Shown: positions 17,167 through 26,625 of the stretch, piece by piece
Layout: each line of letters opens with the position of its first letter
How positions within the stretch are numbered: the stretch's first letter is position 1
DNA from: an uncultured Saprospiraceae bacterium
GTDB lineage: Bacteria > Bacteroidota > Bacteroidia > Chitinophagales > Saprospiraceae
Length of the DNA stretch: 64,000 bases
Direction of reading: 5' to 3'
NCBI GenBank assembly: GCA_937928575.1
Contig: CALFWW010000121.1
Coordinates: 1-64,000 of the forward strand
Translations under genes and position numbers: made by a program
The notes under the pieces: generated by a model
What the model was told of the DNA's origin: nothing
What the model saw: only the letters and a program-made list of their open reading frames with translations
The model's database searches: none

Positions 17167-20100
17167 CTATTTAATCACAGTGACATTTCCTTTTTTACTT
17201 CTTGGTGTGCATCCATCAATTGCTACCTCGATATAATAAGCATAAATGTCAGGTGGAACAATGGAACCTTTATAATTTCCGTCCCATCCTACCGTAGGGT
17301 TTTCATTGTTATACAATAATTCTCCCCATCTATTATAGACTTTAAATTCTACAATTTCTAATTCTCCTGTGAATGCAGTTTCATCATAGAAAATATTAAA
17401 GACTGCATTGAGATTATCGCCATTTGGTGAAAATACATTTGGAAATTTGATAGTGGTTGATTCCAAATCTGGGTTATCTAAGGTTTGTATTCGTTCTATT
17501 TCACAACCGAATGCATCCGTGACATTTAGTATGACATCAATAGTTGGTTCAGTCGAAGTGACGGCTACAGATGGATTCGAAGTACCTGTTATAATTTGTC
17601 CATCAATATTCCATTCAATGGTTTGGGGATTTTCAAAATTACTGGAAAAAGAAATCTCTCCTGGACAGACACCCGTTGTGGCCTGAAAGTCTGCAGTGAT
17701 GGAGGACACATTAATTGGAATGTTTTGGATTAGCTCGCAGCCATTTTCATCAGACCTTAAAATCAGAGTTGGGGTAAATGTTGTTACACTAGACTGATTA
17801 TTGTAAACATGAGAGACAGGTGATTGATCATTTATCTGCACTCCATCGCCAAAGTCCCAAGTATATGATGAGACATCAGTAGAACTTAATAAAGTGAAGC
17901 TAATTTCCTCACCAGGACATATTAGATCTTGATCTACCGTAAAGTTACCTTCAGGCCCGACAAGTGTATAGCTTCTTGAAAATGTATCCATACATCCCTC
18001 AGTCGTTTCAACGATCAACGTAACTTGATAGGTACCTTTGTCGAATGGAATGACGGGATTCTCAATAGTAGATGTTGCACCGTTGCCAAAATCCCAAGAG
18101 TAGGTAGCAGCAGTATCCGATACAATTGAGGTATTAGTAAATGATATTTGTTCTGGAAAACAAATGAATTCCGTATCATCTTGATCGCTTATGAAACTGG
18201 CAATAGGTGTTGGTGTAACTGTTATTGTAGTATTCAATGTGCCTTGGCAACCCGTTAAATCCTCTGTAAACAATAGTGTAACAGGATGCTCACCCAGCTC
18301 TGTAAATGTGATTGCAGGATTGTCTTCCGTGCTAGTTCCGTTTGCCCCAAAGTCCCATACATAGGTAAGAAAAGAGCCTCCTTCCGTATAATCGGCGGCA
18401 TCAAAAACGATCGATTCATTCTGACAAATAACAGGCCCGTTACTCATATATATAGCTGAATAAATATCGTAAGTTTCAATAAAAAAAGTGGTAGAGTCGA
18501 TACATCCAATCGCATCTTCTATGACCAAAGATACTGTGATAATACTCTCCCCTTCTCCCAATGTCGGGTCATAATCCGAATTATCAAAATTATAAACCGG
18601 GTTCTCCTGATCAGAACTACTTCCTCCAAAATCCCAATCCCAACTAATAATCGTCGTATCTGAAGATGAAAGGTTTGTTAAGACTACATCACTTGGTAGA
18701 CAAATTAATGTATCTGTGGTAAAGGCAGCATTCAAGTCATAAGCTGTAGTTGAAGATGAGACAGTATCTGTACATCCATTGATGTCTTCTACAATTAAAG
18801 AGATGGTCTGAAACCCAGGTAAGAGCGAATGATAGAGAATTGAATCATTGACTTCACGTGGCCTTTGATTCTCAAATTGCCAAATATATCCAGCATGACA
18901 CAAACTGTGCACATTTTGTGATAAAGATGCATCAAGTGGGGTTGGTTGAGAAACACATGAATTTTCTGGTATATTAATCACCGCTTGTATGTCTGTAATA
19001 TGGATCAAAACACTGTCTCTATGAACACAATCAATTCCGTTTTGCCTTGTATCAAGATAAATGGTGTAAACTCCTCGGTCATTAAATGTATAAGTAAATG
19101 CCTGCTCATTAGAAATTAGTTGGTCTTCCAGATACCAGGCATAGTCATCTGCATTGATACTATTTTCTCCACTGAAATCGACTACATATGGGGTTTCACA
19201 ATCCATCAAATAATTTATAGATGAATGTGTTCCTTCTATGGTTAATTCACAACCAGTGACCAAAGAATCAAGATAAATGGTGTAGAATTCATAAGTTGCA
19301 TTTATCGGATAGACACCTGGATATTGGAAAGCATGCTCAGCAACGACTTCCTTCCAGCAATGATTGAATCTCCCGTCATCAGATTCTATATGAAGATTGG
19401 AATTGATCTGATCCGTAGTGACTCCAACAGTCAAAGTATCACCAACACATAAAGTCAATTCTGGACATTCGAGTGGAATTGCAGGAACTTCTATGGTATC
19501 TTTATCTATTGCGATTATCTGTACTTCACGAGATACGTCTTCACATCCACTTGCATCGGATATCGTAAGGACGGCTTCATGTATTCCTATTGTTGTGTAA
19601 GTATGGGAGATTAGTGTGTCAGTGGTTGAGAACGATTCAGTTTGTCCATCTCCATAATCCCAATCTCTAGTTTGTATTTCATAATCTGAAAAACTCAAAT
19701 CTGAAAATTTAACATCAAAAGGTATACACCCTTTTACAATATCCGGGACAAAAAATGCTTCTGGTTTCTGAATGGTATATTCGTTAAGGACTGTATCTCT
19801 GCATCCTTGAGTTGAAACTACAACGAGCCTTGTTAGAAGTGGTTGTGGTTCGTTTATATGATATTCGTCTCGATCTGGATGCTCATAAATATTACTTCCT
19901 AGAGGAGTTGTTCTGGTAACATCATCACCATCACCCCAAATATTATTATTGAAGATATAGTATGAATAATTTGGATCAGCAGCGGTATATTCAATGAACA
20001 ATGGATCGGTGCAAGAAATTTCCGGTCCTAAGGTAAAACTCGCATCTACCTCATAAACATAGACATCTAATGTAACAGTAGTCTCACAATTATCTATAGC

Positions 20101-21111
20101 AAAAGCGGTAAGGGTAAATGTTTGTAAACCAGACTCAATAAATTCAACTATAGGACGTTTTATATTGGTGGTATATCCAAATTGCGAAGTATCGATAGAG
20201 GTTCCTGTAAAATCCCATTGATAACTTTGTGCAATTGTTGAATGAGAAAGTAACACTGGCGAGTTAAGGCAAACGGTATCAGGAAAAGTAGGGGTGATGA
20301 CTGGGGCACCAATAGTAATTGTTTTTTGTTTAGAGGATACACAACCATTGGCATTGGTGGTGACGAGTTCTGGATAAAATAATCCTTCCGTTTCGTAGGT
20401 TATGGTATGTGGTCCTTCTCCTGTAACTGTTTGTTGATTGCCAAAATCCCAAAAAAAAGTTGTTCCCTCTTCCGCATCTATGGTATTTGTAAAAACAAAT
20501 TCGGCTGGGACATCACAAGCAGAATATCTGTCAATGCTGAAATTTGTTATATCTCCTTCAAGAACAATGTAATCCTGAAAAATTGCAGGTTCATCACATT
20601 TAATGTTGCCACTTGTTATGACTTTAAGTGAAATCGAATAGACTCCATTTTCATTGTAAGTGTAATTAGTATTTTGTCCAGAAGCACTATTGCCATCTCC
20701 AAATGTCCATACGATATCTTCGACTTCAATATCCGGGTGAATGTCCAATATACTCGTAAAATTAACTTCTAATGGAGCACATCCAGTGGTGGCATCTGCA
20801 AATATCTCAAACACAATTGGGGAATATACTGTTATGAAAATATCGTCACCTATTTGTGTTCCATTTTCTTCATCAAAAAGTTGAGCGGTGTAACTGCCTG
20901 GTTGAATATATGAGTGCACTGGGTTTTGGAGATTGGAAACGCTTGCTAGACCATCCCCGAAAACCCAATAGTAGCTTGTGGCTTGCGGTGCAGTAAATGA
21001 TACGGTAAGCTCGGCGCATCCTGCTGTAGAACTGGCGGTCTGACCATAGGTTAAAAAATTTGGTATCAGTAAAAAGACAATCAATTTTGTAGTAAACGAT
21101 ATTCTATTCAT
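17167..21111 (-). CDS. Giant PKD-repeat surface protein with T9SS type B tail
   Basis: A 1314-residue secreted protein with a signal peptide and about ten or eleven PKD-like beta-sandwich repeats, recognised by recurrent WDFG/WTFGDG/WDYGDG motifs followed by Asn-Pro and a valine-rich strand. The last ~95 residues (FPNVFSPNGDNLN to YAYYIEVAIDG) are the gliding-motility-associated C-terminal domain used as a type B T9SS signal. The repeats contain many Cys, perhaps disulfide-bonded. It is the third gene of an operon with a PorP/SprF protein and a pappalysin-like protein, 10 bases after the latter. PorP/SprF proteins are known partners of such type B cargo, so a surface adhesin is likely. Confidence 0.9.
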   Translation of the reverse strand: MNRISFTTKLIVFLLIPNFLTYGQTASSTAGCAELTVSFTAPQATSYYWVFGDGLASVSNLQNPVHSYIQPGSYTAQLFDEENGTQIGDDIFITVYSPIVFEIFADATTGCAPLEVNFTSILDIHPDIEVEDIVWTFGDGNSASGQNTNYTYNENGVYSISLKVITSGNIKCDEPAIFQDYIVLEGDITNFSIDRYSACDVPAEFVFTNTIDAEEGTTFFWDFGNQQTVTGEGPHTITYETEGLFYPELVTTNANGCVSSKQKTITIGAPVITPTFPDTVCLNSPVLLSHSTIAQSYQWDFTGTSIDTSQFGYTTNIKRPIVEFIESGLQTFTLTAFAIDNCETTVTLDVYVYEVDASFTLGPEISCTDPLFIEYTAADPNYSYYIFNNNIWGDGDDVTRTTPLGSNIYEHPDRDEYHINEPQPLLTRLVVVSTQGCRDTVLNEYTIQKPEAFFVPDIVKGCIPFDVKFSDLSFSDYEIQTRDWDYGDGQTESFSTTDTLISHTYTTIGIHEAVLTISDASGCEDVSREVQIIAIDKDTIEVPAIPLECPELTLCVGDTLTVGVTTDQINSNLHIESDDGRFNHCWKEVVAEHAFQYPGVYPINATYEFYTIYLDSLVTGCELTIEGTHSSINYLMDCETPYVVDFSGENSINADDYAWYLEDQLISNEQAFTYTFNDRGVYTIYLDTRQNGIDCVHRDSVLIHITDIQAVINIPENSCVSQPTPLDASLSQNVHSLCHAGYIWQFENQRPREVNDSILYHSLLPGFQTISLIVEDINGCTDTVSSSTTAYDLNAAFTTDTLICLPSDVVLTNLSSSDTTIISWDWDFGGSSSDQENPVYNFDNSDYDPTLGEGESIITVSLVIEDAIGCIDSTTFFIETYDIYSAIYMSNGPVICQNESIVFDAADYTEGGSFLTYVWDFGANGTSTEDNPAITFTELGEHPVTLLFTEDLTGCQGTLNTTITVTPTPIASFISDQDDTEFICFPEQISFTNTSIVSDTAATYSWDFGNGATSTIENPVIPFDKGTYQVTLIVETTEGCMDTFSRSYTLVGPEGNFTVDQDLICPGEEISFTLLSSTDVSSYTWDFGDGVQINDQSPVSHVYNNQSSVTTFTPTLILRSDENGCELIQNIPINVSSITADFQATTGVCPGEISFSSNFENPQTIEWNIDGQIITGTSNPSVAVTSTEPTIDVILNVTDAFGCEIERIQTLDNPDLESTTIKFPNVFSPNGDNLNAVFNIFYDETAFTGELEIVEFKVYNRWGELLYNNENPTVGWDGNYKGSIVPPDIYAYYIEVAIDGCTPRSKKGNVTVIK

Positions 21112-21121
21112 GGCCTCTTCT

Positions 21122-21985
21122 TTAAAAGTGTTTAAAGGTTGATTGAAGAATAGTCTCTACCATCAATTTAAATTGATCTTGGGTAAATCCGCACTTGCAT
21201 GGGTAGCCGGACATGATATTCCCTACATCAGGTTGATAATATTGTCCGTTAGGATCCTTGATTTCATAGATAAATTCGCAAGAAGACTTTCTAATAAATC
21301 TATCTTCTAATTGACCTTGTTGAGCCAGTTCAATTTCTTCAGGGGTTGCATTTGCAAGTGGTTGACCGTATGGATCTGCAGGTGTATCGCACAATAAGTC
21401 TCCTGTTGTAGTACAATTGCTTCCATCGACCATTTCAATAGTATTCGGATCAAAAGTGTTTAGCAATCCAAAAGTGTGACCAAGGTGATGAGCAACTTGT
21501 CCTGCTATGTCATCATCGCAATCTTTTTCAATGTATATATTAGCATCCAATTCAGTAAGGATACCATTATATGTGCTGGTGCCACAATACGCATCATCAA
21601 TGAAGGACAGAAAAAAAATATTGATTCTCCTTCTTAAAGTAAATCGGTTTTTTAATTCTAGTAATTGTACCGACACAGAGATTGGTTCATTTACAACCAT
21701 ACCCAATGAATAATCATTTTCAAGAACGTGGTATTCACACAATGAAAAAGAAACACAAATCGGACGGAAAAATTCATTAAGTTTCATCACCATCGTGTCT
21801 AGTTCTTCTATTTTATATAAGGGTACTCTATCGACAGAATCTACAGCTACATGAGCAAGGATATTGTAATTTTTATTGACACATGGGAGATCCTGATTAT
21901 TGTGATGTAATTGCTGTGCACTTATTGATAAGGGTGCCATAGCTACAAAAAAATATATTGTTACAAATACTAGTTTTCTTAGCAT
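21122..21985 (-). CDS. Pappalysin-like (M43) protein with altered zinc motif
   Basis: A 287-residue protein with a signal peptide (first ~24 residues) and the layout of M43 cytophagalysin/pappalysin peptidases: the zinc-helix region, the segment GDLLCDTPADP and the Met-turn NIMSGYPCKCGFT followed by QFKLM. In the zinc helix, however, it reads AHHLGHTFGLLNTF instead of HExGHxxGLxHxF. The catalytic Glu is a His (codon CAC) and the third ligand His is an Asn. It is therefore probably not a peptidase and may have kept the fold for binding or a structural role. It sits between porP/sprF and the PKD protein with 16- and 10-base gaps, so the three are almost certainly co-transcribed. Confidence 0.75.
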   Translation of the reverse strand: MLRKLVFVTIYFFVAMAPLSISAQQLHHNNQDLPCVNKNYNILAHVAVDSVDRVPLYKIEELDTMVMKLNEFFRPICVSFSLCEYHVLENDYSLGMVVNEPISVSVQLLELKNRFTLRRRINIFFLSFIDDAYCGTSTYNGILTELDANIYIEKDCDDDIAGQVAHHLGHTFGLLNTFDPNTIEMVDGSNCTTTGDLLCDTPADPYGQPLANATPEEIELAQQGQLEDRFIRKSSCEFIYEIKDPNGQYYQPDVGNIMSGYPCKCGFTQDQFKLMVETILQSTFKHF

Positions 21986-22001
21986 AATAGATAATTTTAT
22001 T

Positions 22002-23027
22002 TTATAAAGTTGGACAAATTAGCACTGGATTAATTTTTGGTTTTTTGCTGGTAATGATTATTTTTCTTAATCCAAATTCTAATCCTCCATAACTGTTCGT
22101 AAATTCCGCAGCTGTTGAAACGGTAAGGTCATACGCAATTCCCAGATCCCATCCTTTATAAATTATTCCAGCAAGAAATTGTATCGCATCACCCGACCTA
22201 TACCCCAATCCACCTTTTAAGAGCGTCCCAGATTTTTTGTTGAGATTGTACTCGAGGTTCAATTGCCCGCTAATATTTTGAAAGCGAATCATTCTCGAAT
22301 AAATGATGAGCGGTTTAAACGCCAATCGTTTGTTATACTGGACATGGCATCCTGCGTAAGCATTGATTCTGAGTGATACTGGATTTTGTGTCGAAGAACT
22401 ATTGAACGAATATTTAGATTGCAAAATATGATATGCGGATACTCCCAAATCAACATAGGCTTTTTTCGAAGTCCATTTCTTAAATCCAATTCCCAAATTC
22501 AAATCACTAATTGTTGGATTAAAATTGTCAAGGAGGTTTCTGTCAGGATCGCCTAAGTTTCCGCTAAGGATTTCCATCGAATTATATTTATCGCCATTAA
22601 TATTTCGCTGAATCATTCCAAATTGTAATCCAATTGTTAGAATTGTTTTATACTTTGGATCAATAGCGTAATGATAGGCGAGACTGAGATGCGCACCATT
22701 GTTTTGGAAGTTAAGATCTCCTGCTTTATCCGCAAATACATTTATACCAGCACCGACCCAATGATTAGATTTTGATCCAAATGCGATTGGCATATCAGCA
22801 TATGCCATAAGCGTCTGATATGGTTCAACTATAAAACTGCTGAATTGATCTCTTACATTGGCTCCGAATCTAAAAGTCCCAGCGTATGCTCCGGTTTTTG
22901 CAGGTGATAAATAGAGAGGTGAGTAATGATAATTGGTGAAGTGTAAATCTTGACTATGCACTATTGAACTAAGCAAAAGTCCAAGAACCAACAATAGAGT
23001 TGTTTTTTGTGTTATTTGTTTTGTCAA
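22002..23027 (-). CDS. PorP/SprF family T9SS outer-membrane protein
   Basis: A 341-residue outer-membrane beta-barrel of the PorP/SprF family, with a signal peptide (about 25 residues, ending IVHSQ) and the family start DLHFTNYHYSPLYLSPAKTG. These proteins help place type B T9SS cargo, such as the large adhesin SprB, on the cell surface. It is the first gene of the operon that ends with a 1314-residue type B cargo protein, fitting the usual pairing. The last residues (KKPKINPVLICPTL) extend a little past the barrel. Confidence 0.9.
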   Translation of the reverse strand: MTKQITQKTTLLLVLGLLLSSIVHSQDLHFTNYHYSPLYLSPAKTGAYAGTFRFGANVRDQFSSFIVEPYQTLMAYADMPIAFGSKSNHWVGAGINVFADKAGDLNFQNNGAHLSLAYHYAIDPKYKTILTIGLQFGMIQRNINGDKYNSMEILSGNLGDPDRNLLDNFNPTISDLNLGIGFKKWTSKKAYVDLGVSAYHILQSKYSFNSSSTQNPVSLRINAYAGCHVQYNKRLAFKPLIIYSRMIRFQNISGQLNLEYNLNKKSGTLLKGGLGYRSGDAIQFLAGIIYKGWDLGIAYDLTVSTAAEFTNSYGGLEFGLRKIIITSKKPKINPVLICPTL

Positions 23028-23558
23028 GCTTTATTGGTCTTTAATCCTGAATTAAGAAAAGTTTTAATTTAACTCTAAAATATCCAGGAGAAGATAATTT
23101 TTAAAAAACAAAAATTTTAGCTTGTCAAAAATAAAGTTGCTATTTAGGTTGAATTTTAACGCTAGTTAAGTTTAAAAATGTAAATGTTTTGTCATAAATT
23201 TTCACTTATTCAATTCAAAAGAAATTAAATTCAGTTTGGTTGATTTTCTCGAAGCAAACAATGTTCTAATAATAATATTGAAACTTTAAAAATCACTTTT
23301 ACGCCTACGTTTCAATTCATAAACATAACAATCAACATCATAAAATTTTCTCTCTTCCACAAACCGCTAATTGACAAGCCATCATCAGTCTCTAAGATAG
23401 CCTATTTTGTACGAAATTCTTTCAAAACAAATATTTCAACAAAAAACATACATTTCCAGATTTTAAATTTACATGTGTGTAGTCGTAAAACAAACGTTTA
23501 CAAACGACTTTAAACGACAGTAAATGTTTAACATCCGACTACGACTTGCATGGCTCCA

Positions 23559-23566
23559 TAACTTTG
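23559..23566 (+). promoter_or_regulatory. Promoter -7 element for ssb
   Basis: TAACTTTG, followed by CATCG, is a perfect match to TAnnTTTG. If it is used, transcription would start near 23572 and ssb would have a leader of about 245 bases, unusually long for this window. No clear -33 element precedes it. Confidence 0.55.
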
Positions 23567-23689
23567 CATCGTCGATCAGTTGGATTGATACTTATTAAAC
23601 ATTTTATTTCGTAACAGCTTGTGATATAGTGCAGGCTTTTACACTATCGAGTAACTTACTATAAATTTTGAAAAAGAACTTATTGCCCA

Positions 23690-23760
23690 ACTCTGCGTCT
23701 CAGAACCGGGCTTGATAGCTAAGGTTATCATCCCGAACCTGTTCGTTAATTTGAACAAAA
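23690..23760 (+). promoter_or_regulatory. Structured 5' leader of ssb
   Basis: A compact hairpin at 23707-23735 pairs CGGG with CCCG on the outside and TGATAGC with GTTATCA (one G-T pair) on the inside, around a TAAG tetraloop. A second small hairpin (GTTC at 23741 with GAAC at 23753) follows. The segment is richer in GC than its surroundings. I do not recognise a known riboswitch; it may be a regulatory leader for single-strand-binding protein or an unannotated small RNA. Confidence 0.45.
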
Positions 23761-23817
23761 ATTCTGCTTTCAAAATGTAAATTAACTTACTAGACAGTGT
23801 AATTAAAATTTCTAATT

Positions 23818-24165
23818 ATGAATACTTTAAGAAATCGTGTACAGTTAATCGGACACCTAGGACAAGAACCTAAATTGGTAACTTTTGATTCGGGTAAAAA
23901 GAAAATGACCGTATCTATTGCAACCAATGAAGTTTTCCGCAACGCTAAAGGAGAAAAAGTAACAGACACCCAATGGCACAATGTAGTTGCATGGGGTAAG
24001 ACCGCAGAGAATATTGCTAAGTATTTAAAGAAAGGTTCTGAAGTGGCTGTAAATGGAAAATTGGTTCACCGGAATTATGAAGACAAAGAAGGTATTAAGA
24101 GATACATTACAGAAGTGATTGTAGATGAGTATATGTTTTTGGACAAAGCAGATATGCCTTTCTAA
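23818..24165 (+). CDS. ssb: Single-stranded DNA-binding protein
   Basis: A 115-residue OB-fold protein. The start NTLRNRVQLIGHLGQEPKL, the WHNVVAWGKTAENIAKYL segment and the KGSEVAVNGKLVHRNYEDKEG strand pair are classic SSB. It is short because the flexible linker is missing, yet the end KADMPF still resembles the acidic Asp-x-Pro-Phe tip through which SSB recruits repair and replication proteins. SSB covers single-stranded DNA in replication, repair and recombination. A strong terminator follows at 24207. Confidence 0.95.
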   Translation: MNTLRNRVQLIGHLGQEPKLVTFDSGKKKMTVSIATNEVFRNAKGEKVTDTQWHNVVAWGKTAENIAKYLKKGSEVAVNGKLVHRNYEDKEGIKRYITEVIVDEYMFLDKADMPF

Positions 24166-24206
24166 AGAATTGTTCCGCTAAAAGAAATTGTTTTAATGTT
24201 CTGATG

Positions 24207-24240
24207 AAGGTGCCTGTAACGACAGGCGCCTTTTTCTTTC
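24207..24240 (+). terminator. Rho-independent terminator of ssb
   Basis: An 11-bp stem (24207-24217 with 24222-24232, one G-T pair) with loop AACG, followed by TTTTTCTTTC. It also separates ssb from the convergent patatin gene. Confidence 0.9.
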
Positions 24241-24272
24241 TTAAGTAATCGATAAACAAAAACGAAATTTTT

Positions 24273-26528
24273 TTAAAAACGATATCCAAGATGCAACACA
24301 AAATTGGTATTCTGATTTGGGATATTGTATTCTGCGCCAAGACGACCAGGACCAATTGGGGTGACAAAACCTAATTCTAAACCGACTCCTAGCATTTGGT
24401 CAATCTCGGTAGGAATTGTTTCTACCAAATTGTCATTCACAATATTATAATCTCTTGCTCGATATTGTCCATAGTTGAAAAGTACGGATGTAAATATATT
24501 GTCGAAAAATTCGGTTCTGAATTTAACCCCAGCCATCCAATATTCGGAAACGGGAATTTCCATATAATCTAATCCAACAAATTCCACATGACTGGATTCT
24601 TCTGGCAAACTTCTACCCAAGTAGAACATACTTAAGAAATTATTGGGGTCGCCATCTGATTCAAATTCTGTGTAGCCGGTATCCGCATTTAATTTTATGG
24701 AAAATTTTTCATCCACTTTGAAAATTCTGGAATATTTAAGGCGAGCAAATTTTCTGTAATTACTTAAACGATCGATTGATAATTCATCCGGAAATCTAAT
24801 GTTACTAAATAATGGTATCCGCCCTTCGAATTCTAAGTACGACCCTTCTACTGGAAAGGTCTGGCGATCATAAGTGTCAAAAACATATCGGAGTCCTAGA
24901 AATGCTTGATTTAAACCGAGGTCTTCAGTTTTTCGATTGAAAATATCATCTCGTTTGGCAAAACGCTCGAGCCCTATTTCTGCAGAAACAACTGAACTGT
25001 TTTTGAAACTAGTAAATAAATTCAACTGACTTTTATAATGATACATGGAAGAGATATCATCCAATTCTCCAAGGTCATTATAGATATAAAAAGGGAAGTG
25101 ATTTAAAATTCCTTTGAGTTGAATTCCGAAATTCGGTTGTGAAGTTGTATAGACTTGATAGTTGGCCATCAACATTGGATTCTCAGATAATTTAATATCT
25201 ATACCCAATTTTGATCCATTCAAACCGCGATTTCTAAAAGTCCCATTCAACAAAATTGCAGCTTTTAAATCGCTATCGTAGTTCATACTTACTTGCAAAT
25301 ATTCTCCACTCTTTACATCCGCATCAATGGTCAACTCATAGCCATCGTCTCCAGGTGTTAATTCGTAGTAGGCATCTCTAAAAAACTGTCCTCCGAAAAG
25401 TTGTTTTATTTTTTGTTCAATAGACTCGATTGAATATTCTTTGACGTAACGCATTTGCATCACATTCGCAATTGTATTTCGGCGTTTTGCATCTACTCCT
25501 TTCATTTTCACTGTACAGACTTTACACATTTCTGGAAACGAAATCTCTTTTACTTCATGTTTGTGATTTGGATCATGATTTGGATGTGCCAATTTCAATA
25601 TAGCGGGGAGTTGTTCTTTAGCCGCTTGCACACCCAAGTATAACAAAGAGTCTACTTCTTCAAAATCAAGTGTTCCAAAACCAAGTATATCTGGTGTAAT
25701 CACTACATCAGCCAATGTTCTTTGCACCGCCACCGATTCTGCTAGTTTGTAACTACTGGTTTGTTCTAATACTTGTATCAAAGATTTTAATTCACTTCTT
25801 TTATATAATGGGCTTGTGATGTCTACCGCAATAACGATTTCAGCACCCATATCGAATGCTTCTTGTACGGGAAGATTTTGAACGACTCCACCGTCTAACA
25901 ATATTTTTCCATCTACTTCCATTGGTTCGAAAATTGAAGGCAAAGACATACTTGCTCTCATCGCTTTTGCTAAAGACCCATTTTTGATTATTACTTTTTC
26001 TCCGGTCTCCGCATTTGTAGCCACGCATCTAAAAGGAATTGGGAATTTATCAAAATCAGTAATTCCATGAGCAGGAAAAGTTAGATAAGATAAAAGCAAT
26101 CCGATTTTTTGACCTTGTATAAATCCTTTAGGAAATTGGACTTTGTTGTCTTCAATTCCAAACTTCACTTGATATCTTTCAGAATATTGACGTTCTTCAA
26201 TTGGCAGATCTGTCCTTTTTAATTCATCGTTGAAATAGTAATTCCAGTCAATATCTTTTGCCATCGCCTCCAACTCCTCCACAGAATATCCGATCGCATA
26301 CAGGCCACCCATGATGCTCCCTATACTTGTCCCTGTTACATAGTCTGGACGAATTCCTGCTTCTTCTAACACTTTCAGCACGCCAATATGAGCAATCCCT
26401 TTGGCGCCACCACCACTCAGTGCCAGGCCAATTTTTGGGTGATGCATATCAGGAACTTGCGCAATCAGTGCAATACCTTGGGAGAGCAGAAAAACAAGTA
26501 AAAATGTCTTAACAAATTGATATTTCAT
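24273..26528 (-). CDS. Patatin-like phospholipase with outer-membrane barrel
   Basis: A 751-residue protein: signal peptide (about 23 residues), patatin domain (about 30-310), a POTRA-like link (about 325-400) and a C-terminal Omp85-type 16-strand barrel (about 410-751). The patatin site has the oxyanion loop SGGGAKG, the nucleophile in GTSIGS and the DGG motif (LLDGGVVQNLPV) with the catalytic Asp. The architecture matches PlpD-type (type Vd) proteins, in which the lipase is carried to the cell surface by its own barrel. In Bacteroidota the domain is often retained, not released. It likely acts on phospholipids at or outside the outer membrane. Confidence 0.9.
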   Translation of the reverse strand: MKYQFVKTFLLVFLLSQGIALIAQVPDMHHPKIGLALSGGGAKGIAHIGVLKVLEEAGIRPDYVTGTSIGSIMGGLYAIGYSVEELEAMAKDIDWNYYFNDELKRTDLPIEERQYSERYQVKFGIEDNKVQFPKGFIQGQKIGLLLSYLTFPAHGITDFDKFPIPFRCVATNAETGEKVIIKNGSLAKAMRASMSLPSIFEPMEVDGKILLDGGVVQNLPVQEAFDMGAEIVIAVDITSPLYKRSELKSLIQVLEQTSSYKLAESVAVQRTLADVVITPDILGFGTLDFEEVDSLLYLGVQAAKEQLPAILKLAHPNHDPNHKHEVKEISFPEMCKVCTVKMKGVDAKRRNTIANVMQMRYVKEYSIESIEQKIKQLFGGQFFRDAYYELTPGDDGYELTIDADVKSGEYLQVSMNYDSDLKAAILLNGTFRNRGLNGSKLGIDIKLSENPMLMANYQVYTTSQPNFGIQLKGILNHFPFYIYNDLGELDDISSMYHYKSQLNLFTSFKNSSVVSAEIGLERFAKRDDIFNRKTEDLGLNQAFLGLRYVFDTYDRQTFPVEGSYLEFEGRIPLFSNIRFPDELSIDRLSNYRKFARLKYSRIFKVDEKFSIKLNADTGYTEFESDGDPNNFLSMFYLGRSLPEESSHVEFVGLDYMEIPVSEYWMAGVKFRTEFFDNIFTSVLFNYGQYRARDYNIVNDNLVETIPTEIDQMLGVGLELGFVTPIGPGRLGAEYNIPNQNTNFVLHLGYRF

Positions 26529-26556
26529 GATAGGTTATCCGAAAAGTAGGTAATAT

Positions 26557-26598
26557 AAAAAAAGCGAGACTGCTTTAGGTCATACAGTCTCGCTTTTT
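26557..26598 (-). terminator. Rho-independent terminator of the pepA-pdxA pair
   Basis: A near-perfect stem (AAAAAGCGAGACTG with CAGTCTCGCTTTTT) between the end of pdxA at 26626 and the start of the patatin gene. On the minus strand it is followed by a T-rich run, so it ends the pdxA transcript; it could also act in the other direction. Confidence 0.85.
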
Positions 26599-26625
26599 AT
26601 ACGATTGATTGTTTTAATAAATTAT

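Larger units (their letters stand above)
23028..23817. other. 790-base divergent intergenic region upstream of ssb
   Basis: The left ~430 bases are AT-rich with no coding frame and no motif that I recognise. From about 23480, repeats of the form CGTTTACAAACGACTTTAAA appear, then a strong promoter element (23559-23566) and a structured leader (23707-23756). The region holds the divergent promoters for the PorP/SprF operon and ssb. Confidence 0.55.
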
